Part shown: positions 7,946-16,505 of the stretch, one piece after another
Layout: each line of letters begins with the position of its first letter
Numbering within the stretch: position 1 is the first letter of the stretch
Position numbers and translations under genes: made by a program
Source: an uncultured Eubacteriales bacterium
GTDB taxonomy: Bacteria > Bacillota > Clostridia > Peptostreptococcales > Anaerovoracaceae
NCBI GenBank assembly: GCA_902798745.1
Contig: CADBXM010000015.1
Location: 1-40,773, forward strand
Reading direction: 5' to 3'
DNA: 40,773 bases
Notes under the pieces: model-generated
What the model saw: the letters and a program-made list of their open reading frames with translations, nothing else
The model's database searches: none
What the model was told of the DNA's origin: nothing

Positions 7946-10900
7946 ATGCTTGAGCTTAAAAACATCTCAAAAGAATACAGGACCGGAGCCGAGGTCGTGC
8001 ACGCCCTCAGAGGTGTTGACCTCGCTTTTCGTGAGAGCGAATTCGTATCCATCCTCGGACCGTCAGGTTGCGGCAAGACCACCATGCTCAATATACTCGG
8101 TGGTCTCGATCAGTACACTGATGGCGATCTTGTCATTGACGGGATCAGCACCAAGGAGTATAAGGACGCGGATTGGGACGCTTACAGAAACGACGCGATA
8201 GGCTTCGTGTTCCAGAGTTATAATCTCATCTCGCACCAGACAGTGCTTTCCAATGTGGAACTCGCGCTGACTCTTTCGGGTGTTTCTTCAGACGAGAGAC
8301 GCAGAAGAGCTATAGAAGCTCTAGAGCAGGTTGGCCTCGGCGATCAGATCAACAAACGCCCTGCGGAAATGTCGGGCGGCCAGGTGCAGAGAGTAGCGAT
8401 AGCAAGAGCTCTTGTGAACGACCCTGATATCATTCTTGCCGACGAACCGACAGGAGCGCTCGATACTGAGACGAGCACTCAGGTAATGGACATCCTCAAG
8501 GATATTTCCACGAGGAAACTCGTCATCATGGTCACACATAACCCTGAGCTCGCTGAGAAGTATTCTACCCGTATAGTGAGACTGTCCGACGGGCAGATCA
8601 TAAGCGACAGCGATCCTTTCCTGCCGGGCAGCAACGAAGCAGAAGAAGCTGTATCGATAGAGCCTGATTCCCGCAATAACATGGTCGGCAAATTTGCAGG
8701 TAAACACGCGGGCAAAGCGATAGGAAGCGGCGCGGGTGAGATGATAGCAGGCCCTGCCGGCGCTGTTATAGGAGGCCAGGTCGGAAAGGCCGTAGGCGGA
8801 GAGCTTGGAAAAACGGCAGCAGATAAGGCGACGATGCAGCAAAGGCAGAAAAACGGCGGAAGAGCGCGCCGCAGGCGCAACAAATCCATGTCGATGGCTA
8901 CTGCTCTCCACCTATCGCTCAACAATCTGATGACCAAAAAAGCGCGTACGCTCCTGACAGCGTTCGCGGGCTCCATCGGTATCATCGGAATAGCGCTCAT
9001 ACTTTCCGTCTCGCACGGATTCCAGACATATATAGATAAAATAGAGCAGGATACGCTTTCGTCATATCCTCTCACCATAATGTCGGAGACAGCCGACATG
9101 ACATCCATGATAACGGCGTTTATGACAAACGCCACGGACACCGAAGGCGAGGCATCAGGCGACAAGCTACACGAGCAGCAGATCATGACAGACATGCTCG
9201 CGAGCGTCGGTTCCAACGACCTCGCTTCGTTCAAGAAACGCATCGACTCCAACATTGATACGATAGGCAATTGGTTCAACGCTTACCAGTACAACTACGG
9301 ACTTACGGTCAACATATATTCAACAAACATGGAGTATGGGCCGCTCAGGGTGAGCCCCGGCTCCATCATGCAATCGTATATGAGCGGTTTCCAGCAGAGC
9401 AACTTCTCGATGATGAACAGCGATGTGTTCTTCCAGATGATGGACAACGAGGATCTGCTCAAGACTCAGTACAAGGTGCTCGCCGGAAAATGGCCTGAGA
9501 AGTACGATGAACTGCTTCTGGTTCTCGACAGTGAAGACCAGCTTAACGACTATATCGTATACACACTCGGCCTGCGTGACCCGCAGGAGCTGAGAGACAT
9601 GATCACCGATGTGATGAATGGCGAAAAAGTCGAGAATACAAACGACCGCCTCGAATGGACATATGATGACTTCCTCGGCATGGAATTCGCCCTGGTGCAC
9701 GCATGCGACACCTACAAGCGGAATTCTTCCTATGAAGTTTGGGAGGACATGAGCGAAGACGAGGACTACATGGAAGATCTCATCAAGAAGTCTGAAAAGC
9801 TGAAGATCACCGGCATCGTCTGCGCCAAAGAAGTCTCTTCCGCGAATGCCATGACTTCCGGAGTCGGATACCTGCCGTCCCTCACTCAGCACATGATCGA
9901 ATACTCGTCTGAGTCAGATATAGTTAAGATCCAGCGCGCCAATGACAAAGTAGACGTCTTCAGCGGCAAGACCTTCGAGTCCATCCGCAACAAGACCGAT
10001 GAAGGTCTCGGCTTCGAGGACATGATAAGCATAGACGAGAACAAACTCAAAAAGGCTCTCGGAGGAGACATCGATCCTAACGCGGTCAAGAAGGATATCG
10101 AAAAGATAGCCGGAAAAGAACTCAAGGATCTCAGCAAGAATGATTCGGCCGAAAAGATCGAGGCTGATGTCAATAAAGCTCTTCGCAAAGGCTGCGAAGG
10201 CATGAACGACTATATCGTTAAAAAGTACAGTTCAAACCCGGCCAAGTTCAAGTTTGACGAGAAGCTGGTCAATAAAGCCCTCTCCGAAAACCAGAACAAA
10301 GGCAAGCACAAGAAGGTGGTCAATCCGCTACTGAGCGGATACTCTGAAGCCCTTAAGCTGGCCAGTCCTAAGATCATGGAGGGCATCGAGGCCGCAGAAG
10401 CCGCTTCGAGTCCTGAAGCTATCGCCGCTGCTAAGCAGCAGGCGAAAGAAGCCGCGCAAAAGGAAGCCGCAAAAGAACTGGTTGCTTCGTTCCCTGAAGG
10501 CTCAGGTCTTACAGAGGATGATGCCTTTGAGATACTGAAGAACGGTATCACTGCGGAACAGCTGATCGAAAGATCCGGCGGTTTCATGCCTGCGGATCAG
10601 GCTCAGTCTCTGGCCGATCGGATCAACAGTGCTGCCGATCGCGCGAACAAATCCATCGATGACTCGATCAACAAGCAGTTTGCCAATATGCAGATGGATC
10701 CAGCCGACATACTCAGTCAGGCGCTTGAGGCAATTGTGGATCCTTTCGTCAAGGCAGATAAGCTGCAGGACGGTATCAAGCAGTATGGCGAGGGCATAGA
10801 GATGATGGAGAACGCCAATGTGGTAGGCCCGGCTCTCGGCAAAGCAGCTGAAGCTGTCGGCAAGCAGTTCAAGATCGACCCATCAGGAATCGCCGATGCC

Positions 10901-11596
10901 TTCACCATGAAGATGAGCGAAGATGAGATAACAAGACTCATAACCGCATACGTCTCGGGTGGCGAGGAAACCGGCTATGAAAAGAACCTGATGAAGCTTG
11001 GCTATGCCGACATCAATAATCCTTTCTCCATGTCGTTCTATCTCAAGGACTTCGAGTCGAAAGAGAACTTCCTGAAGTTCATCGACGACTACAATCAGGA
11101 GATGCAGGATGATGGGCATGATGAGAAGGTCATCAGCTATACGGATGTCACCGGCGTGCTGATCAAGTCGGTCAAGTCGATCACCAACGCTGTCAGCTAC
11201 GTACTCATAGCGTTCGTCGCGATCTCTCTGATCGTATCTTCGATAATGATAGGCGTCATCACATACATTTCTGTACTCGAGCGAACCAAGGAGATAGGTA
11301 TCCTGAGAGCGATAGGAGCTTCGAAGAAGGATATAGCCCGCATCTTCAACGCGGAGACCATCATAATCGGACTCTGCGCAGGCTTGATAGGAATAGGCGT
11401 CAGCTTGCTCCTGCTGATACCGATAAACAAGATACTCCTTAGTCTCACGAACATAGCGGCTCTCAAGGCCATACTTCCGGCCGTCGGTGGAGTCGCGCTG
11501 ATACTTATCAGTATCCTGCTCACTTTCATCGCAGGCCTCATCCCTTCAGGCATGGCTGCCCGCAAGGATCCGGTCGTCGCTTTGAGAACCGAATAG
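7946..11596 (+). CDS. ABC exporter: MacB/LolD-type ATPase fused to FtsX permease
   Basis: This is a 1216-residue protein. The ATPase occupies about 1-225: Walker A GPSGCGKTT (38-46), Q-loop FQSYN, signature MSGGQ (about 142), Walker B IILADEPTGALD (about 162) and H-loop THN (about 196). An unusual Gly/Ala-rich stretch (about 245-294, with GAGEMIAGPAGAVIGG) and an Arg-rich linker lead to TM1 (about 334-358). A roughly 725-residue outside region follows, with an Ala/Glu/Lys helical part around 813-850. The FtsX core has TM2-4 (about 1084-1111, 1139-1165, 1177-1203) and the motif ERTKEIGILRAIGAS. Such MacB-like type VII ABC proteins work as mechanotransducers or exporters of peptides and lipids. 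It is monocistronic, with its own terminator. The ATG at 7946 has only a poor ribosome site. The outside region is much longer than in MacB; its role is unknown. Confidence 0.9.
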   Translation: MLELKNISKEYRTGAEVVHALRGVDLAFRESEFVSILGPSGCGKTTMLNILGGLDQYTDGDLVIDGISTKEYKDADWDAYRNDAIGFVFQSYNLISHQTVLSNVELALTLSGVSSDERRRRAIEALEQVGLGDQINKRPAEMSGGQVQRVAIARALVNDPDIILADEPTGALDTETSTQVMDILKDISTRKLVIMVTHNPELAEKYSTRIVRLSDGQIISDSDPFLPGSNEAEEAVSIEPDSRNNMVGKFAGKHAGKAIGSGAGEMIAGPAGAVIGGQVGKAVGGELGKTAADKATMQQRQKNGGRARRRRNKSMSMATALHLSLNNLMTKKARTLLTAFAGSIGIIGIALILSVSHGFQTYIDKIEQDTLSSYPLTIMSETADMTSMITAFMTNATDTEGEASGDKLHEQQIMTDMLASVGSNDLASFKKRIDSNIDTIGNWFNAYQYNYGLTVNIYSTNMEYGPLRVSPGSIMQSYMSGFQQSNFSMMNSDVFFQMMDNEDLLKTQYKVLAGKWPEKYDELLLVLDSEDQLNDYIVYTLGLRDPQELRDMITDVMNGEKVENTNDRLEWTYDDFLGMEFALVHACDTYKRNSSYEVWEDMSEDEDYMEDLIKKSEKLKITGIVCAKEVSSANAMTSGVGYLPSLTQHMIEYSSESDIVKIQRANDKVDVFSGKTFESIRNKTDEGLGFEDMISIDENKLKKALGGDIDPNAVKKDIEKIAGKELKDLSKNDSAEKIEADVNKALRKGCEGMNDYIVKKYSSNPAKFKFDEKLVNKALSENQNKGKHKKVVNPLLSGYSEALKLASPKIMEGIEAAEAASSPEAIAAAKQQAKEAAQKEAAKELVASFPEGSGLTEDDAFEILKNGITAEQLIERSGGFMPADQAQSLADRINSAADRANKSIDDSINKQFANMQMDPADILSQALEAIVDPFVKADKLQDGIKQYGEGIEMMENANVVGPALGKAAEAVGKQFKIDPSGIADAFTMKMSEDEITRLITAYVSGGEETGYEKNLMKLGYADINNPFSMSFYLKDFESKENFLKFIDDYNQEMQDDGHDEKVISYTDVTGVLIKSVKSITNAVSYVLIAFVAISLIVSSIMIGVITYISVLERTKEIGILRAIGASKKDIARIFNAETIIIGLCAGLIGIGVSLLLLIPINKILLSLTNIAALKAILPAVGGVALILISILLTFIAGLIPSGMAARKDPVVALRTE

Positions 11597-11606
11597 TAAA
11601 AAAGAA

Positions 11607-11638
11607 CCGGCTGCCTAGTGCAGCCGGCCTTTTTTTCT
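11607..11638 (+). terminator. Intrinsic terminator of the ABC fusion gene
   Basis: Arms CCGGCTGC (11607-11614) and GCAGCCGG (11620-11627) with loop CTAGT are followed by CC and a T-run. It lies 10 bases after the stop codon. The remaining bases to 11786 hold a direct repeat of TTATATGGA but no gene that I can see. Confidence 0.92.
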
Positions 11639-11786
11639 TAGGTATTATATGGAAGATGTTATATGGAGGTTTCAGAGTTTTCCTCTCTGTTCGCCGTTAT
11701 AATACATTTCGTATATGTTGAAATTGTGACATTTGTGAGATTGCTTTTTGTTTTTTATGCTTAATTCGCCTTTTCTGAGCGTTTTT

Positions 11787-12458
11787 TCAGAAAAATACTC
11801 CTTTTACCCATATTTCAAGACCTATAGCGATCAGTATTATTCCTCCGAGTATAGAGGCCTTGCCTGCAAGGACAGTCCCCAGCCTGCGCCCGATTCGAAG
11901 GCCTGCTACGCATATAGCAAAGGTCACGATGCCGATGATCAGTGCAGAAGCCAGCGCCATTTTAAAGTCATAGTCCGATATCGTGAATCCGACCGAGAGC
12001 GCGTCTATTGAAGTAGCGATGCCCTGCATCATCAGAGCGCCGATACCAAGACGTGTCGCCGAACTGATCGCATCTTTTTCTATCTGTTCAGCATCGTTTT
12101 CAACAAAAGCTTCCCTGTCACTCTTGTCACTTTTATCGCTGCCCCGGGCGTCTCGGTTTTCCGAAATACCATCTTTCAGCATGCTCCCACCGATCATAAG
12201 GAGCAATACCAATGCTATCCACGGGATGAAAGGCCTGAATGCCTCGAACTTCTCCGCTACTCTCGTAACCAGGAACCAACCTATCATAGGCATAGCGAAC
12301 TGAAAGCCTGCATATGTGCCTGCTATGCCTGCAGTCCTCCCGCCGCTCATCTTAGGCTCAGCGAGCCCGTTTGCAAGCGACACGCTGAATGCGTCCATCG
12401 CGAGCCCCGCTCCGAGAAGCGCTGCCGTTATTATCAAATCGAGTGTCAGATTTTGCAT
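11787..12458 (-). CDS. mntP: Putative manganese efflux pump (MntP family)
   Basis: This 223-residue membrane protein is started here at ATG 12458, where the conserved hydrophobic core begins. GGAG lies about 13 bases upstream, further than ideal, and a longer form from 12533 would overlap the preceding gene. It has the two MntP repeats: AMDAFSVSLANG in the first TM and SIDALSVGF in the fourth, whose aspartates are needed for Mn2+ transport in the family. About six TM segments are present. An extra charged loop of about 35 residues (rich in Asp, Lys, Ser) sits between the halves and makes it longer than the usual 185-190. MntP exports Mn2+ to prevent overload. It is downstream of an AEC carrier gene in a likely two-gene operon. 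I see no yybP-ykoY manganese riboswitch upstream. Confidence 0.82.
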   Translation of the reverse strand: MQNLTLDLIITAALLGAGLAMDAFSVSLANGLAEPKMSGGRTAGIAGTYAGFQFAMPMIGWFLVTRVAEKFEAFRPFIPWIALVLLLMIGGSMLKDGISENRDARGSDKSDKSDREAFVENDAEQIEKDAISSATRLGIGALMMQGIATSIDALSVGFTISDYDFKMALASALIIGIVTFAICVAGLRIGRRLGTVLAGKASILGGIILIAIGLEIWVKGVFF

Positions 12459-12496
12459 TTCTATTGTTAAGCTCCAATCATTTGATCCGGGTCTGC

Positions 12497-13477
12497 TTAG
12501 AACAGTCCTGCGGTCTTCAGTGCAAACAACCATAGAGGCATGGTGATACAGGAGAGCATAGTAGTTATCACGACCAGCTCGCCCGCCAGTTCTCCGTTGC
12601 CTTCCATGGACGAAGCCATCGTGAACGCGGCCAGCGCGTCAGGCGTTCCCACCATCAGAGTCAGGGCTATGAGAGGTACTCCCGTAAATCCCAGAGCTGC
12701 AGCACCTGCGAGGCAGATCGCAGGGAATACTATCAGCTTGCCGACAGTACAGATAGCGATGCGACCACGGTCGCTCTGGAAAGCCTTGATGTTGAGCCCT
12801 GCTCCGAGCAGTATAAGCGCAACAGGGGATGTCGCGTCTGACAAAGCTGTTGCGGCACTGTGCAGAGTCTCCGGCAGTTTTATGTGAAAAGCCATCAGGA
12901 CCATCGCCGCTATGGCTCCCTCGATGATAGGATTCGTCAGTATTCGCCTGATAATAGTCAGGATGTCAGCCTTGCCGCCGCGGAAGCGTTCGAACAGTAT
13001 TACTGCTGAAGCGTTGTATATAGGCACGATGAACAGTATCAGCACCGCCACCGTCGCTACATTGCCTTTACCGAAAAGGTTGATGGCGATAGGCAGGCCC
13101 ATGAGCACGAAGTTTCCTCTATAGAGACCCTGTATCATGGCTCCCCTCTGGTAGTTGTCCTTTTCGATCTTACAGACAAATATCCACGAGATAGCAAACT
13201 GAAGCAGCGTGAAGGCCACTCCGTATACCACGAGGAGCATGTTCATGTTCTCCTCGATGTGCCTGTCGTAAAGATTATCAAACATCATGAAAGGATAGAG
13301 GGTAAGGAATACGATATGAGTAAATCTCTTCACCTCTTTATCCGTGATCGCGCCCGAGGCTTTGAGTATGACCCCGATAGCGAGATATATGGCCGATGGT
13401 ATTACGGCGTTTACGCATATAATAAAGTTCTGTAACACGAACGATATTCTATCAGTAATAACTGCCATTCTCAACAT
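12497..13477 (-). CDS. AEC-family (auxin efflux carrier-like) permease
   Basis: This 326-residue integral membrane protein has about ten TM segments in two bundles. The start is ATG 13477 (AAAGAG 9 bases upstream), though ATG 13468 is also possible. Family marks are VIPSAIYLAIGVILKASGAI at the N-terminus, a central charged loop (ERFRGGKAD), and NPIIEGAIAAMVL followed by LILLGAGLNI, as in bacterial YwkB/MdcF-like AEC members. These move organic acids or amino-acid-like anions with the proton gradient. The segment VGTPDALAAFTMA near residue 280 is the conserved cross-over region. It precedes mntP by 38 bases and is divergent from the half-EamA pair. Substrate is unknown. Confidence 0.85.
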   Translation of the reverse strand: MLRMAVITDRISFVLQNFIICVNAVIPSAIYLAIGVILKASGAITDKEVKRFTHIVFLTLYPFMMFDNLYDRHIEENMNMLLVVYGVAFTLLQFAISWIFVCKIEKDNYQRGAMIQGLYRGNFVLMGLPIAINLFGKGNVATVAVLILFIVPIYNASAVILFERFRGGKADILTIIRRILTNPIIEGAIAAMVLMAFHIKLPETLHSAATALSDATSPVALILLGAGLNIKAFQSDRGRIAICTVGKLIVFPAICLAGAAALGFTGVPLIALTLMVGTPDALAAFTMASSMEGNGELAGELVVITTMLSCITMPLWLFALKTAGLF

Positions 13478-13528
13478 CGAAAAGTGCTCTTTACGCCGCA
13501 AGCGTATACTGCACCACGTGAGGCTTCA

Positions 13529-13557
13529 TTGACAAGACAGCCCTCTCATTGTATTAT
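13529..13557 (+). promoter_or_regulatory. Strong sigma-A promoter of the half-EamA pair
   Basis: TTGACA (13529-13534), a 17-base spacer and TATTAT (13552-13557) form a near-consensus promoter. Transcription should start near 13564, giving a leader of about 100 bases that contains the attenuator-like hairpin. Confidence 0.8.
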
Positions 13558-13595
13558 GTTGACGTAAATCAAATATGTGCGTGAGGAGTCAGAAC

Positions 13596-13646
13596 TGAAA
13601 TGTTTGAGATTGCCACCACCATTTCAAAATGGTCGGTGGCTTTTTT
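13596..13646 (+). promoter_or_regulatory. Attenuator-like leader: terminator with competing helix
   Basis: GCCACC-ACCAT (13612-13622) pairs with ATGGT-c-GGTGGC (13629-13640), leaving one bulged base, and is followed by six T: an intrinsic terminator between promoter and first gene. An upstream TGAAATG (13596-13602) is perfectly complementary to CATTTCA (13620-13626), which lies in the terminator's upper stem and loop, so the two pairings exclude each other. This is the layout of a riboswitch or protein-controlled attenuator. I do not recognise the 13564-13611 part as a known aptamer, including the guanidine, ykkC or fluoride classes. Confidence 0.6.
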
Positions 13647-13664
13647 AGAAATCGGGAGGTAAAA

Positions 13665-14111
13665 ATGTTTGCTTATCTATGGCCGATAGCCCTGGTGATG
13701 ATCGCAAACATCATATATCAGGTAAGCGCCAAGGAATTGCCCGTCGATATGGACGCCTTTGCTTCGCTTACGATTTGTTACGGGATAGCGACAGTGATGA
13801 CGCTTGTCTTCTTCTTTATATTCAGTGGCGGCGGCCTAAGTGGTCTGATGGAAGAATACGCCAAGATCAACTGGGCTGTGATAGTGCTCGGGATAACTGC
13901 CGTAGGTCTCGAGGTGGGATATGTCTTCGCATATAAAAATGGCTGGGAAGTCAGTCTGCTATACGTGATACAGTCGGCGATCATGGCAGTTATGCTCCTC
14001 TTCGTCGGATATCTTCTGTACAGCGAAGGGATCACCTGGAACAAATTCGCCGGCATCGCGGTATGTCTTGCCGGCCTGATCATGATCAACAAGAAGGGAG
14101 GCTCGGAATGA
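13665..14111 (+). CDS. Half-size EamA (DMT) transporter subunit 1
   Basis: This 148-residue protein has five hydrophobic segments, a single EamA-type half, like the small BAT branch of the drug/metabolite transporter superfamily. The start is ATG 13665 behind GGGAGG. It is clearly homologous to its downstream neighbour: both share WPxALV near the start, SAKE/CAKE then DMDAFASLT, and end with a FAGIAVCLAGLIMI-like helix. It has few charges (about six Lys, two of them in the C-terminal NKKGG), which weakly favours N-outside, C-inside. Its last codons overlap the next start (ATGA), so the two are made together and probably form one heterodimeric carrier. The substrate is unknown; regulation is likely through the leader at 13596-13646. 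Confidence 0.82.
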   Translation: MFAYLWPIALVMIANIIYQVSAKELPVDMDAFASLTICYGIATVMTLVFFFIFSGGGLSGLMEEYAKINWAVIVLGITAVGLEVGYVFAYKNGWEVSLLYVIQSAIMAVMLLFVGYLLYSEGITWNKFAGIAVCLAGLIMINKKGGSE

Positions 14112-14542
14112 TCAAACGTATATGGCCGGTCGCCCTGGTAGTAGGTTCAAACATCTTTTATCATATTTGCGCCAAAGAAATACCATCTGACATGGACGCT
14201 TTCGCTTCGCTTACGATCACATACGCGGTCGCGTTCGTAGCTACACTCATTTGCTACTTTATATTCAAAAAAGCTTCCGGAAGCGAAGGGTTCACCAAAG
14301 AGTGCCGCAAAGCCAACTGGGCTCCTTTTGCTCTAGGCGTAATCATCGTGGGACTTGAGTTCGGATGGATAATGGCGTATAAGGCCGGCTGGCAGGTAAG
14401 TATGGGCTATATCATAGTCACATCTGTCGTGTCTGCTGTGCTTCTCGGGGTCGGATGTTTCGTTTACAAAGAAAAAATCACCCTCAATAAGGTGATCGGT
14501 ATCGCGCTTTGTCTGGCGGGACTGATAATAATCAATATCTAG
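14108..14542 (+). CDS. Half-size EamA (DMT) transporter subunit 2
   Basis: This 144-residue protein has five TM segments and is a paralogue of the preceding gene. The start is ATG 14108, overlapping the previous stop by four bases, with AGGGAGG upstream. Positive charges are concentrated at the N-terminus (IKR), the second loop (KKAS...TKECRK) and the fourth loop (YKEK..LNK), while loops 1 and 3 and the C-terminus have almost none. This predicts N-inside, the reverse of its partner. The pair would mimic the two inverted halves of a full EamA protein. The stop TAG shares a CTAG with the stop of the convergent flavodoxin gene, so no terminator separates them. The CDS appears intact. Confidence 0.82.
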   Translation: MIKRIWPVALVVGSNIFYHICAKEIPSDMDAFASLTITYAVAFVATLICYFIFKKASGSEGFTKECRKANWAPFALGVIIVGLEFGWIMAYKAGWQVSMGYIIVTSVVSAVLLGVGCFVYKEKITLNKVIGIALCLAGLIIINI

Positions 14543-15195
14543 AGGAACCACTCGGACTGCCTTCTTTTCATGCTTAATCTTTCGCATAGTCTCTGCGCGG
14601 CGGCTGCAGCCCCCGGCGAGTATCTGCTTACCAGATGGACAGGCATATGTCCCGGCGCTTCGACAGGCGCCGGTTTTATTTTGAGACCTTCCACTTCACA
14701 ACCCGCAAGTCTTGCGATCTTGCCCGATGCCGCAGTTTCGAATCTAACGATCGAGTCCTCGTCGATGGCAGGCGCTTTGAACTTCCTCTCGCTCAGAAGA
14801 GTCTTACAGAAGAGCATGAACGCGGCGGCTCCTATCACTTTGAACCCGGCTTCTTCAGCGTAGCGCTGCAACTCAAAAAGAGCGTTTCCGTATGATCTTC
14901 CGCCGTACGACACGGACACAAGAGTCATCACATCATCGCCCTTTATTTTGCTAAGCGCCTTAGCCGCAGGCAGGGGGATCTTTCCCATGTATACAGGCGT
15001 CCCTATAATTGCAACGTGTTCTTCATTCAGTTCCAGATCACAGGTCCTTTCATCCTCAAGGTCATAGCAATCAAAGCCTACTTTTTCAGGACAGGCTTCG
15101 TTCAGCTTTTCGGCGAGATCTCTTGCGAGCTTCTCTGTCAGCAGTCTGCTGCCACCTATTGGACTGTAGTAAAAACCTATGACTTTTCTGATCAT
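14539..15195 (-). CDS. Flavodoxin-fold protein, EFR1-like without ferredoxin domain
   Basis: This is a 218-residue cytosolic protein. The start is ATG 15195, giving MIRKVIGFYYSP at the N-terminus; an upstream in-frame ATG at 15231 is possible. The FMN phosphate loop is YSPIGGSRLL. GTPVYMGKIPLPAAKAL and SVSYGGRSYGNALFEL match the 60s and 90s flavin loops of the flavodoxin part of EFR1 proteins. EFR1 members usually carry two 4Fe-4S motifs at the C-terminus; here only isolated cysteines remain (FCK, GCE, RLCER), so it would be a flavoprotein only. The C-terminal 60 residues are unusual and of unknown role. The likely function is low-potential electron transfer. A U-tailed hairpin (15212-15244) lies just upstream. 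Confidence 0.75.
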   Translation of the reverse strand: MIRKVIGFYYSPIGGSRLLTEKLARDLAEKLNEACPEKVGFDCYDLEDERTCDLELNEEHVAIIGTPVYMGKIPLPAAKALSKIKGDDVMTLVSVSYGGRSYGNALFELQRYAEEAGFKVIGAAAFMLFCKTLLSERKFKAPAIDEDSIVRFETAASGKIARLAGCEVEGLKIKPAPVEAPGHMPVHLVSRYSPGAAAAAQRLCERLSMKRRQSEWFL

Positions 15196-15211
15196 AATAT
15201 CTCTCTCAACA

Positions 15212-15244
15212 CAAAAACAGCCGTCAGTCATTCCCCCCGACTGT
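15212..15244 (-). terminator. Intrinsic terminator or attenuator before the flavodoxin gene
   Basis: Read on the minus strand, ACAGTCG (15244-15238) pairs with CGGCTGT (15223-15217, one G-T pair) and is followed by five T. It ends 17 bases before the flavodoxin ATG. It could end transcripts coming from trpS or attenuate the flavodoxin gene. A TACAAT box just upstream of it suggests a promoter that begins almost at the hairpin. Confidence 0.6.
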
Positions 15245-15307
15245 CAGAAAAATTGTAGCATCGATGCGGGCTTGAAATTCGATGAAAATGTGAAGATTAT
15301 CTGAAGG

Positions 15308-15374
15308 CAATAGAAACGGCGCTTTCTTCTCCCTCACAGATGAAGGAGAACCCAGCGCCGACCGGAATCTATTG
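15308..15374 (-). ncRNA. Long three-segment hairpin in the trpS 3' region
   Basis: Three paired segments are stacked in one arm: CAATAGA/TCTATTG (15308-15314 with 15368-15374), CGGCGCT/AGCGCCG (15317-15323 with 15354-15360) and TTCTCC/GGAGAA (15327-15332 with 15345-15350), with small internal loops. It lies 21 bases beyond the trpS stop and has no T-run on either strand, so it is not an ordinary terminator. It could be a structured 3' UTR, an mRNA stabiliser or a repeated intergenic element. Confidence 0.45.
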
Positions 15375-15395
15375 TTATTTCCTGTTTCTATAGTA

Positions 15396-16505
<1,110 letters not shown>

